DNA of 64,000 nucleotides from Synergistaceae bacterium (GTDB lineage: Bacteria; Synergistota; Synergistia; Synergistales; Aminithiophilaceae), in assembly GCA_016756725.1 (NCBI GenBank), contig JAESII010000004.1:558001-622000 (forward strand), in the 5' to 3' direction. Positions 9,306-18,645 of the stretch are shown here, piece by piece. Under the pieces are notes generated by a model. That model was not told the DNA's origin and did not search any database. It saw nothing but the letters and a program-made list of their open reading frames with translations. The first letter of the stretch is position 1. Every line of letters begins with the position of its first letter. Position numbers and translations under genes: made by a program.

Positions 9306-10613
9306 ATGGAATGGCTTGAGAAACAGTTTCACCTGAAAGAGGCGGGAACGGACGTGAAGACGGAGCTTCTCGCCGGAGCGACGACCTTCATGACCATGGC
9401 CTACATCATCTTCGTCAACCCCGGCATCCTCTCCAACGCCGGCATGCCTTTCGGCCCCGTCCTCGTCGGCACCTGTCTGGCCGCCGCCCTCGGCTCGGCC
9501 CTGATGGCCTTCATGGCCAACTACCCCATCGCCCTCGCCCCGGGCATGGGCCTGAACGCCTTCTTCGCCTTCTCCGTCGTCCTCGGCATGGGCGTCAGCT
9601 GGCAGGTGGCCCTGACGGCCGTCTTCATCGAAGGTCTCATCTTCATCCTCCTCACCCTGACCCGTCTCCGCGAGGCCATCGTCAACACCATCCCCAAGAC
9701 GCTCAAGCTCGGCATCTCGGCCGGCATCGGCCTTTTCATCGCCTTCATCGGACTCCAGAGCGCCGGCATCATCGTCAGAAACGACGCCGTCCTCGTGGGC
9801 CTCACCGACCTCAGGGCCAACCTGCCCGCCGTCCTGGCCCTGGCGGGGCTGATCCTCATGGCCACCCTCGAGCACTACCGGATCAAGGGCGGCATCCTCA
9901 TCGGCATCCTGGCCCTCACCGTCGTCGCCATCCCCCTGGGCATCGCCGAGATGCCCCAGGGCCTCGTCTCCAGGCCTCCCTCGATCGCCCCCGTCCTCTT
10001 CCAGCTCGACTTCAGCGCCCTCGCCACGACGGGCTTCTGGGTCGTCGTCTTCACCTTCTTCTTCGTCGACTTCTTCGACACCGTGGGCACCCTCGTCGGC
10101 GTCTGCAGCCGCGGCTGCATCCTCGACGCCGAGGGGCGCCTGCCCCGGGCCCGCCAGGCCCTCATGGCCGACGCCGTCGCCACCACGGCGGGGGCCCTCA
10201 TGGGGACCTCGACGGTCACCTCCTACGTCGAAAGCGCCAGCGGCGTCGAGCAGGGGGGCCGGACGGGGCTGACGGCCCTCGTCGTGGCCGTCCTCTTCAT
10301 CCTGGCCATCTTCTTCAGCCCCCTCGTCTCCGTCGTCCCCGCCTGCGCCACCGCTCCGGCCCTCATCCTCGTCGGCATCTACATGATGATGGGCCTCAAG
10401 GAGATGCGGCTCGACGACTGGACGGAGATGGTCCCGGCCATGCTGGCCTTCTTCATGATGCCCTTCGCCTACAGCATCGCCGTCGGCATCGAGGCGGGCA
10501 TCGTCTCCTTCGTGGCCCTCAAGCTCCTGGCCGGAAAGGGCAGGGATCTGAACGCCGTCATGATCGGCCTGGCCCTCCTCTTCGTCGTCGCCAGGGCGAC
10601 GGGACTCCTCTAG
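9306..10613 (+). CDS. NCS2 family purine permease (AzgA/GhxP-like)
   Basis: 435 aa integral membrane transporter with about 12-14 hydrophobic segments. The N-terminal signature runs from residue ~17 (TELLAGATTFMTMAYIIF) and the APGMGLNAFFAF loop is that of the AzgA-like hypoxanthine/guanine/adenine importers rather than the UraA/XanQ branch. A STVTSYVESASGV motif contains the conserved substrate-site region. It is preceded by GGAGGTG and separated from the deaminase by 59 bases containing a GC-rich hairpin. It would supply purine bases for the enzymes encoded around it. Confidence 0.88.
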   Translation: MEWLEKQFHLKEAGTDVKTELLAGATTFMTMAYIIFVNPGILSNAGMPFGPVLVGTCLAAALGSALMAFMANYPIALAPGMGLNAFFAFSVVLGMGVSWQVALTAVFIEGLIFILLTLTRLREAIVNTIPKTLKLGISAGIGLFIAFIGLQSAGIIVRNDAVLVGLTDLRANLPAVLALAGLILMATLEHYRIKGGILIGILALTVVAIPLGIAEMPQGLVSRPPSIAPVLFQLDFSALATTGFWVVVFTFFFVDFFDTVGTLVGVCSRGCILDAEGRLPRARQALMADAVATTAGALMGTSTVTSYVESASGVEQGGRTGLTALVVAVLFILAIFFSPLVSVVPACATAPALILVGIYMMMGLKEMRLDDWTEMVPAMLAFFMMPFAYSIAVGIEAGIVSFVALKLLAGKGRDLNAVMIGLALLFVVARATGLL

Positions 10614-10626
10614 GGAGGCGGGCCCT

Positions 10627-12012
10627 TTGGGAACGGTCCTGACGGGGGCCACGATCTGCACCGCCTCCGGAGCCTTCCGGGCCGACCTGCGCCTCGAGGG
10701 GGAGACGGTCGATTCCGTCGGCTTCGGCCTCGCCCGTCCCGGCGACGCCGTCGTCGACCTGCCGGATCGTCTCCTCCTGCCCGGCGCCGTCGACGTCCAC
10801 ACCCATTTCGACCTGCCCCTGACGACGACCTCGACGGCCGACGACTTCGCCTCGGGCACGGCGGCGGCCCTCCTGGGCGGGACGACGACGGTCGTCGATT
10901 ACGCCACGGCCTTCCGGGGCCAGAGCGCCGCCGAGGGGATCGAGGCCTGGCACGGCCGCGCCGACGGACGGGCCTTCTGCGACTACGCCTTCCACCTGGC
11001 CCTGACGGACTGGAAGGGGTCTCTCGCCGAAGAGCTGCCTTCCGTCATCGACGGGGGCATCAGCTCCTTCAAGCTTTACATGGCCTACAAGGGGAGCCTC
11101 CAGGTCGACGACGGGGCCCTCTACGCCGCGGCGCGCCGCATCGGGGAGCTGGGCGGCCTGCTCTGCGTCCACTGCGAAAACGGCGACCTCGTCGCGGCCC
11201 GGGCGGAAGAACTCGTCGCCTCGGGCGTCACCGGGCCGGCCGGGCACCCTCTGTCGCGGCCGGCTTCCGTCGAGGCCGAGGCCGTGGGGCGCATGATCGC
11301 CATCGCCGACCTGGCCCGGTGCCCCCTCTACGTCGTCCACGTCAGCGCCGAACGGTCCATGAGGGAGATCGTCATGGCCCGCCGCCGCGGTCAGCCTCTC
11401 TTCGCCGAGACCTGTCCCCAGTACCTTCTCCTCGACGAGGGCCGCTACGGCCGCGAGGGCCTTAAGGCGGCGGCCTTCGTCCTCGCGCCGCCCCTGCGCT
11501 CCGCCGCCGACGGCCGGGCCCTCTGGGGGCGCCTGGCCCGGGGCGAGATCGACACCGTCGCCACCGACCACTGCTCCTTCACCCTGGCCCAGAAGGCGGT
11601 GGGCCTTGACGACTTCCGTCTCATCCCCAACGGCCTGCCCGGCGTGGAGCACCGCCTCGTCCTCCTCTACAGCGAGGGCGTCGCCAAGGGCCGCCTCAGC
11701 CTGGAGCGCTTCGTCGACAGCTGCTGCACCGCCCCGGCCCGCCTCTTCGGCCTCAGGGGCAAGGGGTCGCTCGAACCGGGCAGCGACGGCGACGTCGTCG
11801 TCTTCGATCCCCGCGTCGAGTGGGTCCTCTCGGCGTCGAACCAGCACCACCGCACCGACTACACGCCCTATGAGGGGCTTGCCGTCAAAGGCCGCGTCGA
11901 ATCGGTCTTCCTCCGGGGCCGACGTCTCGTCGACGGCGGGACGCTCCTCGACGGGACGCCTCGGGGGCGCTACCGGCGCCGTCAGCCATTTTCCAAGGGG
12001 GTACGCCCATGA
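10627..12012 (+). CDS. hyuA: Dihydropyrimidinase/hydantoinase-type cyclic amidohydrolase
   Basis: 461 aa, identical in length to E. coli HyuA (YgeZ). Metal ligands: His58 and His60 in VDVHTHFD, the carboxylated lysine Lys149 in ISSFKLYMAYKG, and later histidines in CVHCENGD and VVHVSAE plus the aspartate in VATDHCSF. Opens a cyclic imide or amide ring; in this operon it would hydrolyse a reduced purine-derived hydantoin or dihydropyrimidine. I use TTG at 10627, after a GGGAGGCGGG ribosome site. The stop overlaps the start of the next gene by 4 bases. Confidence 0.9.
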   Translation: MGTVLTGATICTASGAFRADLRLEGETVDSVGFGLARPGDAVVDLPDRLLLPGAVDVHTHFDLPLTTTSTADDFASGTAAALLGGTTTVVDYATAFRGQSAAEGIEAWHGRADGRAFCDYAFHLALTDWKGSLAEELPSVIDGGISSFKLYMAYKGSLQVDDGALYAAARRIGELGGLLCVHCENGDLVAARAEELVASGVTGPAGHPLSRPASVEAEAVGRMIAIADLARCPLYVVHVSAERSMREIVMARRRGQPLFAETCPQYLLLDEGRYGREGLKAAAFVLAPPLRSAADGRALWGRLARGEIDTVATDHCSFTLAQKAVGLDDFRLIPNGLPGVEHRLVLLYSEGVAKGRLSLERFVDSCCTAPARLFGLRGKGSLEPGSDGDVVVFDPRVEWVLSASNQHHRTDYTPYEGLAVKGRVESVFLRGRRLVDGGTLLDGTPRGRYRRRQPFSKGVRP

Positions 12013-14573
12013 TCCGCTTCACCGTCAACGGAAAAGAACGGGAGGTCCAGGGAGGCGGGAGCCTTCTCGACTACCTCCGCGACGACCTGCGCCTCACCTC
12101 GGTCAAGAGAGGCTGCGGCGAAGGTTCCTGTGGCACCTGTACGGTCCTCGTCGACGGCAGGCCCCTTCGGGCCTGCCGTCTTGACCTGAAGGCGGTGGAG
12201 GGACGGTCGGTCCTCACCGTCGAGGGTCTCACGGACCGGGAGAAGGCCGTCTACTCCTGGGCCTTCGTCCGCTGCGGCGCCGTTCAGTGCGGCTTCTGCA
12301 CGCCTGCCATGGTTCTTGCCGCCAAGGCCCTCATCGACGGCAAGGCCGACCCGACGCGGCGGGAGGTGAAGGAGGCCCTCAGGGGCAACATCTGCCGCTG
12401 CACGGGCTACGTCAAGATCGAGGAGGCCGTCCTTCTGGCGGCCCGGGCCTTCCGGGAAGAGATCGAACCGCAAGAGGAGGACCGGTCCTGGAAGATCGGC
12501 GAGCCCATGCCCCGCGTCGACGGCATCCCCAAGGTGCTCGGCGCCGCCCGGTTCGCCGACGACTTCAGCCTGCCCGGCATGCTCGTTGGCGCCGTCTTGC
12601 GCTCCCCGGCCCCGCGGGTTCTGGTGCGGTCCCTCGACGTCTCGGCCGCCCGGGCCCTCCCCGGCGTCGCCGCCGTCCTCACCGCCCAGGACGTGCCGGG
12701 ACGGCGCGTCCTGGGCCATCTCGTCCAGGACTGGCCCGTCCTCGTCGCCGAAGGAGAGGAGACGCGCTACGTCGGCGACGCCCTGGCCCTCGTCGCGGCC
12801 GAGACGGACGAGGTCGCCCGGAAGGCCCTTGAGGCCATCGCCGTCGACTGCGAGATCCTCCGGCCCCTCCTCTCGCCCGAAGAGGCCCTCGCCCCGGGAG
12901 CTCCCAAAATCCACGAAGGGGGCAACGTCGTCGACGTCCAGACCCGCGTCGTCCGCGGCGACGTTGACAGGGCCCTGGCCGAGGCGGCCCACGTCGTGAC
13001 CCGGACCTACCGGACCCAGAGGGTGGAGCACGCCTTCCTGGAGCCCGAAAGCGCCCTGGCCGAGCCCGTCGACGGCGGCCTGACGGTCATTACCGGCGGC
13101 CAGGGCGTCTACGACGACCGGCGGGGCATCGCCGCCATGCTCGGCCTCCCCGAAGAGAAAGTCCGCATCGTGACGGCCCTCGTCGGCGGCGGCTTCGGCG
13201 GCAAGGAGGACCTCTCCGTCCAGCACCACGCCTCCCTCCTGGCCTGGGCCACGGGGCGGCCCGTCAAGGTCACCCTCAGTCGCGACGAGAGCCTCCGCGT
13301 CCACCCCAAGCGCCATCCCATGACGCTGGAGTACACCACGGCCTGTGACGGCGAGGGCCACCTCACGGCCCAGAGAATCCGTATCACCAGCGACACCGGC
13401 GCCTACGCCTCCCTGGGCGGCCCCGTCCTCCAGAGGGCCTGCACCCACGCCACGGGCCCCTATCGGACGCCCAACGTCGATATCGAGGGCAAGGGCGTCT
13501 ACACTCACAACGTTCCCTGCGGCGCCTTCCGCGGCTTCGGCGTCACCCAGTCGGCCTTCGCCCTCGAAAGCCAGCTCAACCTCCTGGCCGAGGCCGTGGG
13601 CATCTCCTACTGGGAGATCCGGCGCCGCAACGTCGTCGTCCCCGGCGACGTCCTCGGCAACGGCCAGATCGCCGGGCCCGACACGATGATCCTAGAGACC
13701 CTCCTGGCGGCGAAGGAGGCCTACGATTCGAGCCCCTACGCCGGCATCGCCTGCGGCATGAAAAACAGCGGCCTCGGCGTCGGCGTCCCCGACGTCTCCC
13801 GGGTCCGTCTCGAAGTCCGGAAGGGGCGGGCCACGGTCTTCACCAGCGCCGCCTGCATGGGCCAGGGCATCGCCGCCATGACGAGTCAGATCGTCTCCCA
13901 CGTCACGGGCCTACCCCTCTCGAAGATCGCCCACGTCCCGGCCGACACGGCCCTCACGCCCGATGCCGGCACGTCGACGGCCTCGCGCCAGACCGTCTTC
14001 ACCGGCGAGGCGACGCGGCGCTGCGCCGAAAATCTCGCCGCCGACCTGAGACAGTCAGGGAGCCTTGAGGCCCTCGAAGGGCGCAGCTACTACGGCGAGT
14101 TCGACTTCAGGACCGACCCCATGGGATCGGACAAGGCCAACCCCGTGAGCCACATCGCCTACAGCTACGCCACCCAGGTCTTCATCCTCGACGAGGCGGG
14201 CCGCGTCTGCCGCGTCGTCGCCTGTCACGACTCGGGCAAGGCCATCAACCCCCTCTCCGTGGAGGGACAGATCGAGGGGGGCGTCGTCATGGGACTGGGC
14301 TACGCCCTGACGGAAACCTTCCCCGTCGAGGGGGGCGTCCCCAAGGTCCGTTACGGAAATCTCGGACTCTGGCGGGCCACGGAGGTCCCTCCCATCGAGG
14401 TGATCCTCGTCGAGCCCGCGTCGGACGGCGACGTCGCCTTCGGCGCCAAGGGCGTCGGCGAGATCGCCCTCGTTCCCCCCGCCCCGGCCATTGCCCTGGC
14501 CTACCGCCGCTACGACGGAAAGGAGCGGACCGAGCTCCCCCTGGCCGAGACGGCCTACCGCAGAAAGTCCTAA
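12009..14573 (+). CDS. xdhD: Selenium-dependent xanthine dehydrogenase-type protein (Fe-S and Mo domains fused)
   Basis: 854 aa. The N-terminal ~150 residues hold two [2Fe-2S] clusters: plant-type Cys36/41/44/56 and the helical cluster with Cys94/97/129/131. The rest is the molybdopterin-binding module with GGGFGGKED and CGAFRGFG loops that hold the cofactor, and a GAKGVGE motif with the catalytic glutamate at the C-terminus. There is no FAD domain. This architecture is that of the XdhD/selenium-dependent molybdenum hydroxylases; the selenium is a labile cofactor ligand, not selenocysteine, and no in-frame TGA occurs. It likely acts with YgfK on uric acid/xanthine. Confidence 0.87.
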   Translation: MIRFTVNGKEREVQGGGSLLDYLRDDLRLTSVKRGCGEGSCGTCTVLVDGRPLRACRLDLKAVEGRSVLTVEGLTDREKAVYSWAFVRCGAVQCGFCTPAMVLAAKALIDGKADPTRREVKEALRGNICRCTGYVKIEEAVLLAARAFREEIEPQEEDRSWKIGEPMPRVDGIPKVLGAARFADDFSLPGMLVGAVLRSPAPRVLVRSLDVSAARALPGVAAVLTAQDVPGRRVLGHLVQDWPVLVAEGEETRYVGDALALVAAETDEVARKALEAIAVDCEILRPLLSPEEALAPGAPKIHEGGNVVDVQTRVVRGDVDRALAEAAHVVTRTYRTQRVEHAFLEPESALAEPVDGGLTVITGGQGVYDDRRGIAAMLGLPEEKVRIVTALVGGGFGGKEDLSVQHHASLLAWATGRPVKVTLSRDESLRVHPKRHPMTLEYTTACDGEGHLTAQRIRITSDTGAYASLGGPVLQRACTHATGPYRTPNVDIEGKGVYTHNVPCGAFRGFGVTQSAFALESQLNLLAEAVGISYWEIRRRNVVVPGDVLGNGQIAGPDTMILETLLAAKEAYDSSPYAGIACGMKNSGLGVGVPDVSRVRLEVRKGRATVFTSAACMGQGIAAMTSQIVSHVTGLPLSKIAHVPADTALTPDAGTSTASRQTVFTGEATRRCAENLAADLRQSGSLEALEGRSYYGEFDFRTDPMGSDKANPVSHIAYSYATQVFILDEAGRVCRVVACHDSGKAINPLSVEGQIEGGVVMGLGYALTETFPVEGGVPKVRYGNLGLWRATEVPPIEVILVEPASDGDVAFGAKGVGEIALVPPAPAIALAYRRYDGKERTELPLAETAYRRKS

Positions 14574-14588
14574 AAGGAGGTGCCCCTT

Positions 14589-16868
14589 TTGCCGCAGTTC
14601 AACGTCATCGGAACGTCACCCCCCCGCCTCGACGGCCGGGAGAAGGTCCTCGGCCAAGCCCCCTTCATCGCCGACCTGTCCATCCCGGGCTGCTGGGTCG
14701 GCGGCGTCGTCACCTCGCCCGTGCCTCACGGGCGGATCCGGTCCATCACGCGCGATCCCGCCTTCGACTGGTCCCGGGTCGTCTTCATCGACGCCGCCTC
14801 CCTGCCCTGCCGCAACTTCGTCCACATGGTGCGCGACGACTTCCCCATCCTGGCCGAGGAGAAGGTGACCTTCGTCACCCAGGCCGTCGCCCTCGTCGCC
14901 GGTCCCGATCGGGCCACCGTCGACGAGGCCTTAAGACACGTCGCCGTCGACATCGAACCGCTGCCGGCCGTCTTCACTGTCGAGGAATCCCTCAAGGGAG
15001 AGGTCATCGTCTGGGGCGAGGACAACGTCATCGACGAATACCGCATCGACAGGGGCGACGTGAAGAAGGCCTTCGCCGAGGCCGACCTCATCGTCGAGGG
15101 CGACTACGCCACGGGCTACCACGAGCAGCTCTACCTGGAAAACCAGGGCATGGCCGCCATCCCTCACGACGACGGCTCCCTGGAGATCGTCGGCTCCATG
15201 CAGTGCCCCTACTACGTCCAGGGCGCCCTTGAGCAGGCCCTGGGTCTGGCACCGGAGCACTTGCGCATCAAGGCCTGCGTCACCGGAGGCGGCTTCGGCG
15301 GCAAGGAGGACTACCCCTCGGTGCTCGCCCTCTGGGTGGCCCTGTTGGCCCTCAAGTCGGGCCGACCCGTGAGAATCCTCTACGATCGCTGCCAGGACCT
15401 CCAGGCGACGCCCAAGCGTCACCCCTCGACGACCCGCATCCGCACGGCCCTCAGGCGCGACGGCACCGTCACGGGCCTGGAGATCGAGCTGCGCTTCAAC
15501 GGCGGCGCCTTCACCACCCTGAGCCGCGTCGTCCAGCAGCGGGGCATGCTCCACTGCCAGGGCGCCTACCGGATCGCCAACGTCGCCATCCACTCCCTCA
15601 CGATGGCGACCAACACCGTTCCCTGCGGCGCCTTCCGCGGCTTCGGCGCCCCCCAGGGGCTTTTTGCCATCGAACGCCACATGGACCGCATCGCCGCCGA
15701 GCTCGCGATGGACCCCCTCGACGTGAGGCTCAAGAACATCGTCGCCGAGGGCGACACCTTTCCTTGCGGCCAGAAACTGAAGGGCGTCTTCGCCCGGCAG
15801 GTGCTCGAACGGGCCGCCGAGCTCTCCGACTACCGCAGAAAGCGCGCCCTTTACGCCCAGGGAGGCGAAGGCCCCCTGAGGCGGGGCATCGGCCTTTCCG
15901 TCGCCTTCCACGGCGGCGGCTTCACCGGTTCCGGCGAGGCCACGATGGGCACCGTCGTCCGCATCGACTACGACGGCGCCTTCTCCCTTCACGTGAGCAG
16001 CACCGACATGGGCCAGGGAGGCCTGACGGTCCTGCCCATGATCGCCGCCGAGGCCCTCGGCCTGAAACCGGACGAGATCGCCGCTCCCCGGCCCGACACG
16101 GCTGTCTGTCCCAACAGCGGCCCCACCGTCGCCTCGCGGACGACGATGTACGTCGGCCGCGTCGTCACCGAGGCCTGCAAGGCCCTCGTCGACGATCTGC
16201 GGAACTTCCTGGCCCGGAAGGAGGGGCTCTCGCCTCGGGCCATCGCCTTCGCGAAAGGGGCTTTCCACTGCCGGAGCCGGAGCTGGACCGTCGCCCAGGC
16301 CGCCAGGGCCCGCCAGGATGCCGAGGGGCCCTTCTCCGCCGAGGGGAGGCTCCCTCAGGAGGCGGCGGCCTTCTTCGACCTGGAGCGCTTCGAGGGCGAG
16401 GCCTACAAGAGCTACGCCTGGATCGCCCAGGCCGTCGAGGTGTCCGTCAACGTCGACACCTACGAGGTCCTCCCCCTGGAGGCCACCGTCGTCGCCGAGA
16501 TCGGCCGGGCCATTCACCCCGTCCTCGTCGAGGGGCAGATCGCCGGCGGCTTCCTTCAGGCCCTCGGCTGGTCCCACATCGAGGATCTCACCGTCACGCC
16601 CGAGGGACGCTTCTCGGCGGACCAGCTCAACGCCTACCTCATCCCCACCACCCTCGACACGCCCCGGTGGCGGATCGACATCGTCGAGGAGCCCTGCGAC
16701 GTCGGTGCCTACGGCGCCAAGGGACTGGGCGAGCTGCCCATGAACGGCGCCGCTCCGGCGGCCCTCTCGGCCGTGGAGAACGCCACAGGGGCCTTCGGCA
16801 CCGAGATTCCCCTCACGGGGGAGAAACTCTACCGCCTCATCGAGGCCCAGGGAGGGACGGACCGATGA
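14589..16868 (+). CDS. xdhA: Xanthine dehydrogenase, molybdenum-binding subunit
   Basis: 759 aa molybdopterin subunit of the xanthine-oxidase family. Contains the GGGFGGKED and CGAFRGFGAPQ loops, a TDMGQG segment and the GAKGLGE catalytic-glutamate motif near the C-terminus. I prefer the TTG at 14589 over the GTG at 14580 because AAGGAGG ends at 14580. This is a second Mo subunit, distinct from the preceding fused gene (which has its own Fe-S part), so two hydroxylases are encoded side by side. Its stop codon is embedded in the next start (ATGA), so it pairs with the following Fe-S/FAD protein. The gene symbol follows E. coli naming by role. Confidence 0.85.
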   Translation: MPQFNVIGTSPPRLDGREKVLGQAPFIADLSIPGCWVGGVVTSPVPHGRIRSITRDPAFDWSRVVFIDAASLPCRNFVHMVRDDFPILAEEKVTFVTQAVALVAGPDRATVDEALRHVAVDIEPLPAVFTVEESLKGEVIVWGEDNVIDEYRIDRGDVKKAFAEADLIVEGDYATGYHEQLYLENQGMAAIPHDDGSLEIVGSMQCPYYVQGALEQALGLAPEHLRIKACVTGGGFGGKEDYPSVLALWVALLALKSGRPVRILYDRCQDLQATPKRHPSTTRIRTALRRDGTVTGLEIELRFNGGAFTTLSRVVQQRGMLHCQGAYRIANVAIHSLTMATNTVPCGAFRGFGAPQGLFAIERHMDRIAAELAMDPLDVRLKNIVAEGDTFPCGQKLKGVFARQVLERAAELSDYRRKRALYAQGGEGPLRRGIGLSVAFHGGGFTGSGEATMGTVVRIDYDGAFSLHVSSTDMGQGGLTVLPMIAAEALGLKPDEIAAPRPDTAVCPNSGPTVASRTTMYVGRVVTEACKALVDDLRNFLARKEGLSPRAIAFAKGAFHCRSRSWTVAQAARARQDAEGPFSAEGRLPQEAAAFFDLERFEGEAYKSYAWIAQAVEVSVNVDTYEVLPLEATVVAEIGRAIHPVLVEGQIAGGFLQALGWSHIEDLTVTPEGRFSADQLNAYLIPTTLDTPRWRIDIVEEPCDVGAYGAKGLGELPMNGAAPAALSAVENATGAFGTEIPLTGEKLYRLIEAQGGTDR

Positions 16869-18226
16869 AGATGACCGTCACCGTCAACGGCAGAAAGCGG
16901 ACCTTCGACGTGCCCCCCCTGGCCCGGCTGCTTGACGTCCTCCGTGACGAACTGAATCTCAAGGGCACCAAGGAAGGCTGCGGCGACGGCGAGTGCGGCG
17001 CCTGCGCCATCCTCCTCGACGGACGGCTTGTCAACGCCTGCTGTGTCCCCGCCGTTCAGGCCGCGGGCCGGTCTGTCGTCACCATCGAAGGGCTGGCCGA
17101 AGCGGGCGAGGGCGGCCCCGAGCCGGATCGGCTCCAGCAGGCCTTCATCGACGAGGGGGCCGTCCACTGCGGCTTCTGCACGCCCGGCATGATCATGGCC
17201 TCCCGGGCCCTCCTGGAGGAGAGGCCCCACCCGTCGGAAAGCGAGATCCGCACCGGTCTCTCGGGCAACCTCTGCCGCTGCACCGGCTACGGCACCATCG
17301 TGGCCGCCGTGGCGAAGGCCGCCGGCGAGGGCTACCCCGAAAGGCCCCTCCCCTGGAAGAGCGGTGGCGGCGAAAAACCCCTCTTCTCTCCCGACGAGGC
17401 GGAGCGCTTCTTTGTTCCCGAAAGCCTCGACGAGGCTCTGGCCCTTCGGGACCGTCATCCTCAGGCCGTCCTCCTCGCCGGCACGACGGACCTCCTGCCG
17501 GACATGAAAAAGGGCCGGGTCGCTCCGGAACAGGCCATCGACCTTCTCCGCGTTCCCGAACTGAAGGGCATCGCCTGCGACGGCTCCGTCATCCGCATCG
17601 GGGCCTGCACCACCAACGGCGAGATCATCGGCAGCCCCCTCCTCAGGGAGCGTCTGCCCGTCCTCGTCGACACGGCGAGCCACAGCGGCGCCCCGGCCAT
17701 CCAGAACCGGGCCACCCTCGGCGGCAACGTCGCCAACGCCTCGGGCGCGGCCGACCACCTCGTCCTGCTCCTGGCCCTGGGGGCTTCCGTCACCGTCGTC
17801 TCCGTCCGGGGCGAACGGACCCTGCCCCTGGAGGACTTCGTCGTCGCCTACCGGAAGACGGCCTGTGAGCCGGGCGAGCTCATCAGGGAGATCGTCATCC
17901 CCCTCCCTCCCGAGGGCTCCCTGCAGAAATGGATCAAGCGCGGCTCCCGCCAGGCCCTCACCCTCTCCCGGGTCAGCCTCGCCTTCCACCTCGAACGCGA
18001 GGGGGAGCGCATCACCGTCTTCCGCCTCGCCGCGGGGAGCATGTCGCCTGTGCCGCTGCGCCTGAGCGAGACGGAAAGGGCCGTCACGGGGCGGACGATC
18101 ACGGCCGAGACGGCCCAACTCGCCGCCGAGACGGCCCGCTCCGAGATCAATCCCCGCAAGAGCCCCGACTACCGCAGGGCCATCACGGCCAACCTGGTGA
18201 GGCGCTTCTTCGAGGATCTCCTCTAG
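16865..18226 (+). CDS. Xanthine dehydrogenase [2Fe-2S]-FAD fused subunit
   Basis: 453 aa. Residues 1-155 are a two-cluster [2Fe-2S] domain (Cys39/44/47/59, then CGFC and CRCTG motifs). From residue ~175 an FAD domain of the CoxM/XdhB type follows, with LLAGTTDLLP and NRATLGGNVANAS flavin-binding motifs and a C-terminal helical cap. In E. coli these are separate proteins (XdhC and XdhB), so this is a fusion that gives a two-gene heterodimer with the preceding Mo subunit. It is coupled by an ATGA overlap. It carries electrons from the Mo site to NAD+ or the reverse. It is the last gene of the purine operon. Confidence 0.87.
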   Translation: MKMTVTVNGRKRTFDVPPLARLLDVLRDELNLKGTKEGCGDGECGACAILLDGRLVNACCVPAVQAAGRSVVTIEGLAEAGEGGPEPDRLQQAFIDEGAVHCGFCTPGMIMASRALLEERPHPSESEIRTGLSGNLCRCTGYGTIVAAVAKAAGEGYPERPLPWKSGGGEKPLFSPDEAERFFVPESLDEALALRDRHPQAVLLAGTTDLLPDMKKGRVAPEQAIDLLRVPELKGIACDGSVIRIGACTTNGEIIGSPLLRERLPVLVDTASHSGAPAIQNRATLGGNVANASGAADHLVLLLALGASVTVVSVRGERTLPLEDFVVAYRKTACEPGELIREIVIPLPPEGSLQKWIKRGSRQALTLSRVSLAFHLEREGERITVFRLAAGSMSPVPLRLSETERAVTGRTITAETAQLAAETARSEINPRKSPDYRRAITANLVRRFFEDLL

Positions 18227-18270
18227 AGGGGACTCTCCCTGGGGCCGGAGGCCGAAAAAGAGCCCCGGCC

Positions 18271-18298
18271 TTGACAGAAACAAAAAGGCTCCTAAACT
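18271..18298 (+). promoter_or_regulatory. Sigma-70-like promoter for leader peptide/metQ unit
   Basis: TTGACA at 18271-18276 and TAAACT at 18293-18298 with 16 bases between them. Transcription would begin near 18305, about 50 bases before the short Met-rich frame at 18357. This separates metQ from the purine operon. Confidence 0.55.
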
Positions 18299-18356
18299 GG
18301 TCTTCAACCGCCCCGGCCCTTGCGCCGCGGCAACCTGCCTGAAAGGAGGACCTGTC

Positions 18357-18434
18357 ATGATCCGTCTCATCGCCAACGACATGATGATGTGCCTGAAGCT
18401 CCCAGGGTCCTCTCCGGAAATGGTGGGTGCTTAG
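18357..18434 (+). CDS. Short Met-rich leader peptide (candidate attenuator peptide)
   Basis: A 25-codon frame that begins with ATG after a strong GAAAGGAGG site (spacing 6) and ends with TAG. It contains three consecutive methionine codons (18381-18389) followed by Cys, plus two more Met codons. It is followed 22 bases later by a strong terminator hairpin, and then by a gene for a MetQ-like methionine-binding protein. Bases 18405-18410 (GGGTCC), just downstream of the Met codons, can pair with GGACCC at 18460-18465, which is the 5' arm of the terminator. That gives the classic stall-dependent antiterminator geometry. The peptide itself has no recognisable fold. Confidence 0.55.
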   Translation: MIRLIANDMMMCLKLPGSSPEMVGA

Positions 18435-18455
18435 GGGCATCCTGCAGCCATGCCG

Positions 18456-18488
18456 GGCCGGACCCTTTTGGGGGTCCGGCCTTTTTTT
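18456..18488 (+). terminator. Rho-independent terminator/attenuator before metQ
   Basis: Stem of GGCCGGACCC (18456-18465) with GGGTCCGGCC (18472-18481), loop of 6, followed by seven T. It lies about 158 bases upstream of the metQ start on the same transcript, so it is more likely an attenuator than an end-of-operon terminator. Confidence 0.75.
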
Positions 18489-18645
18489 GCGCCTTCCCGT
18501 CAGGGGAAGAGGGCTGCGACGAAAGGAGCTGAGACGAAAAACCGGACCGGAAGCACCCCATCCTGACGACGGGGTGCGAGATGGAAAGGGCCGGCCTGAG
18601 GCCGGTCACAACAGAAGGTCATCGACCGAAAAGGAGAGAAAACGG

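Noticed and set aside
12009-14573. Selenocysteine in the xanthine dehydrogenase
   Set aside because: No in-frame TGA exists; selenium in this family is a cofactor ligand.
18227-18645. SAM riboswitch or T-box before metQ
   Set aside because: None of the conserved core sequences of either class is present; the Met leader frame with a terminator explains the region better.
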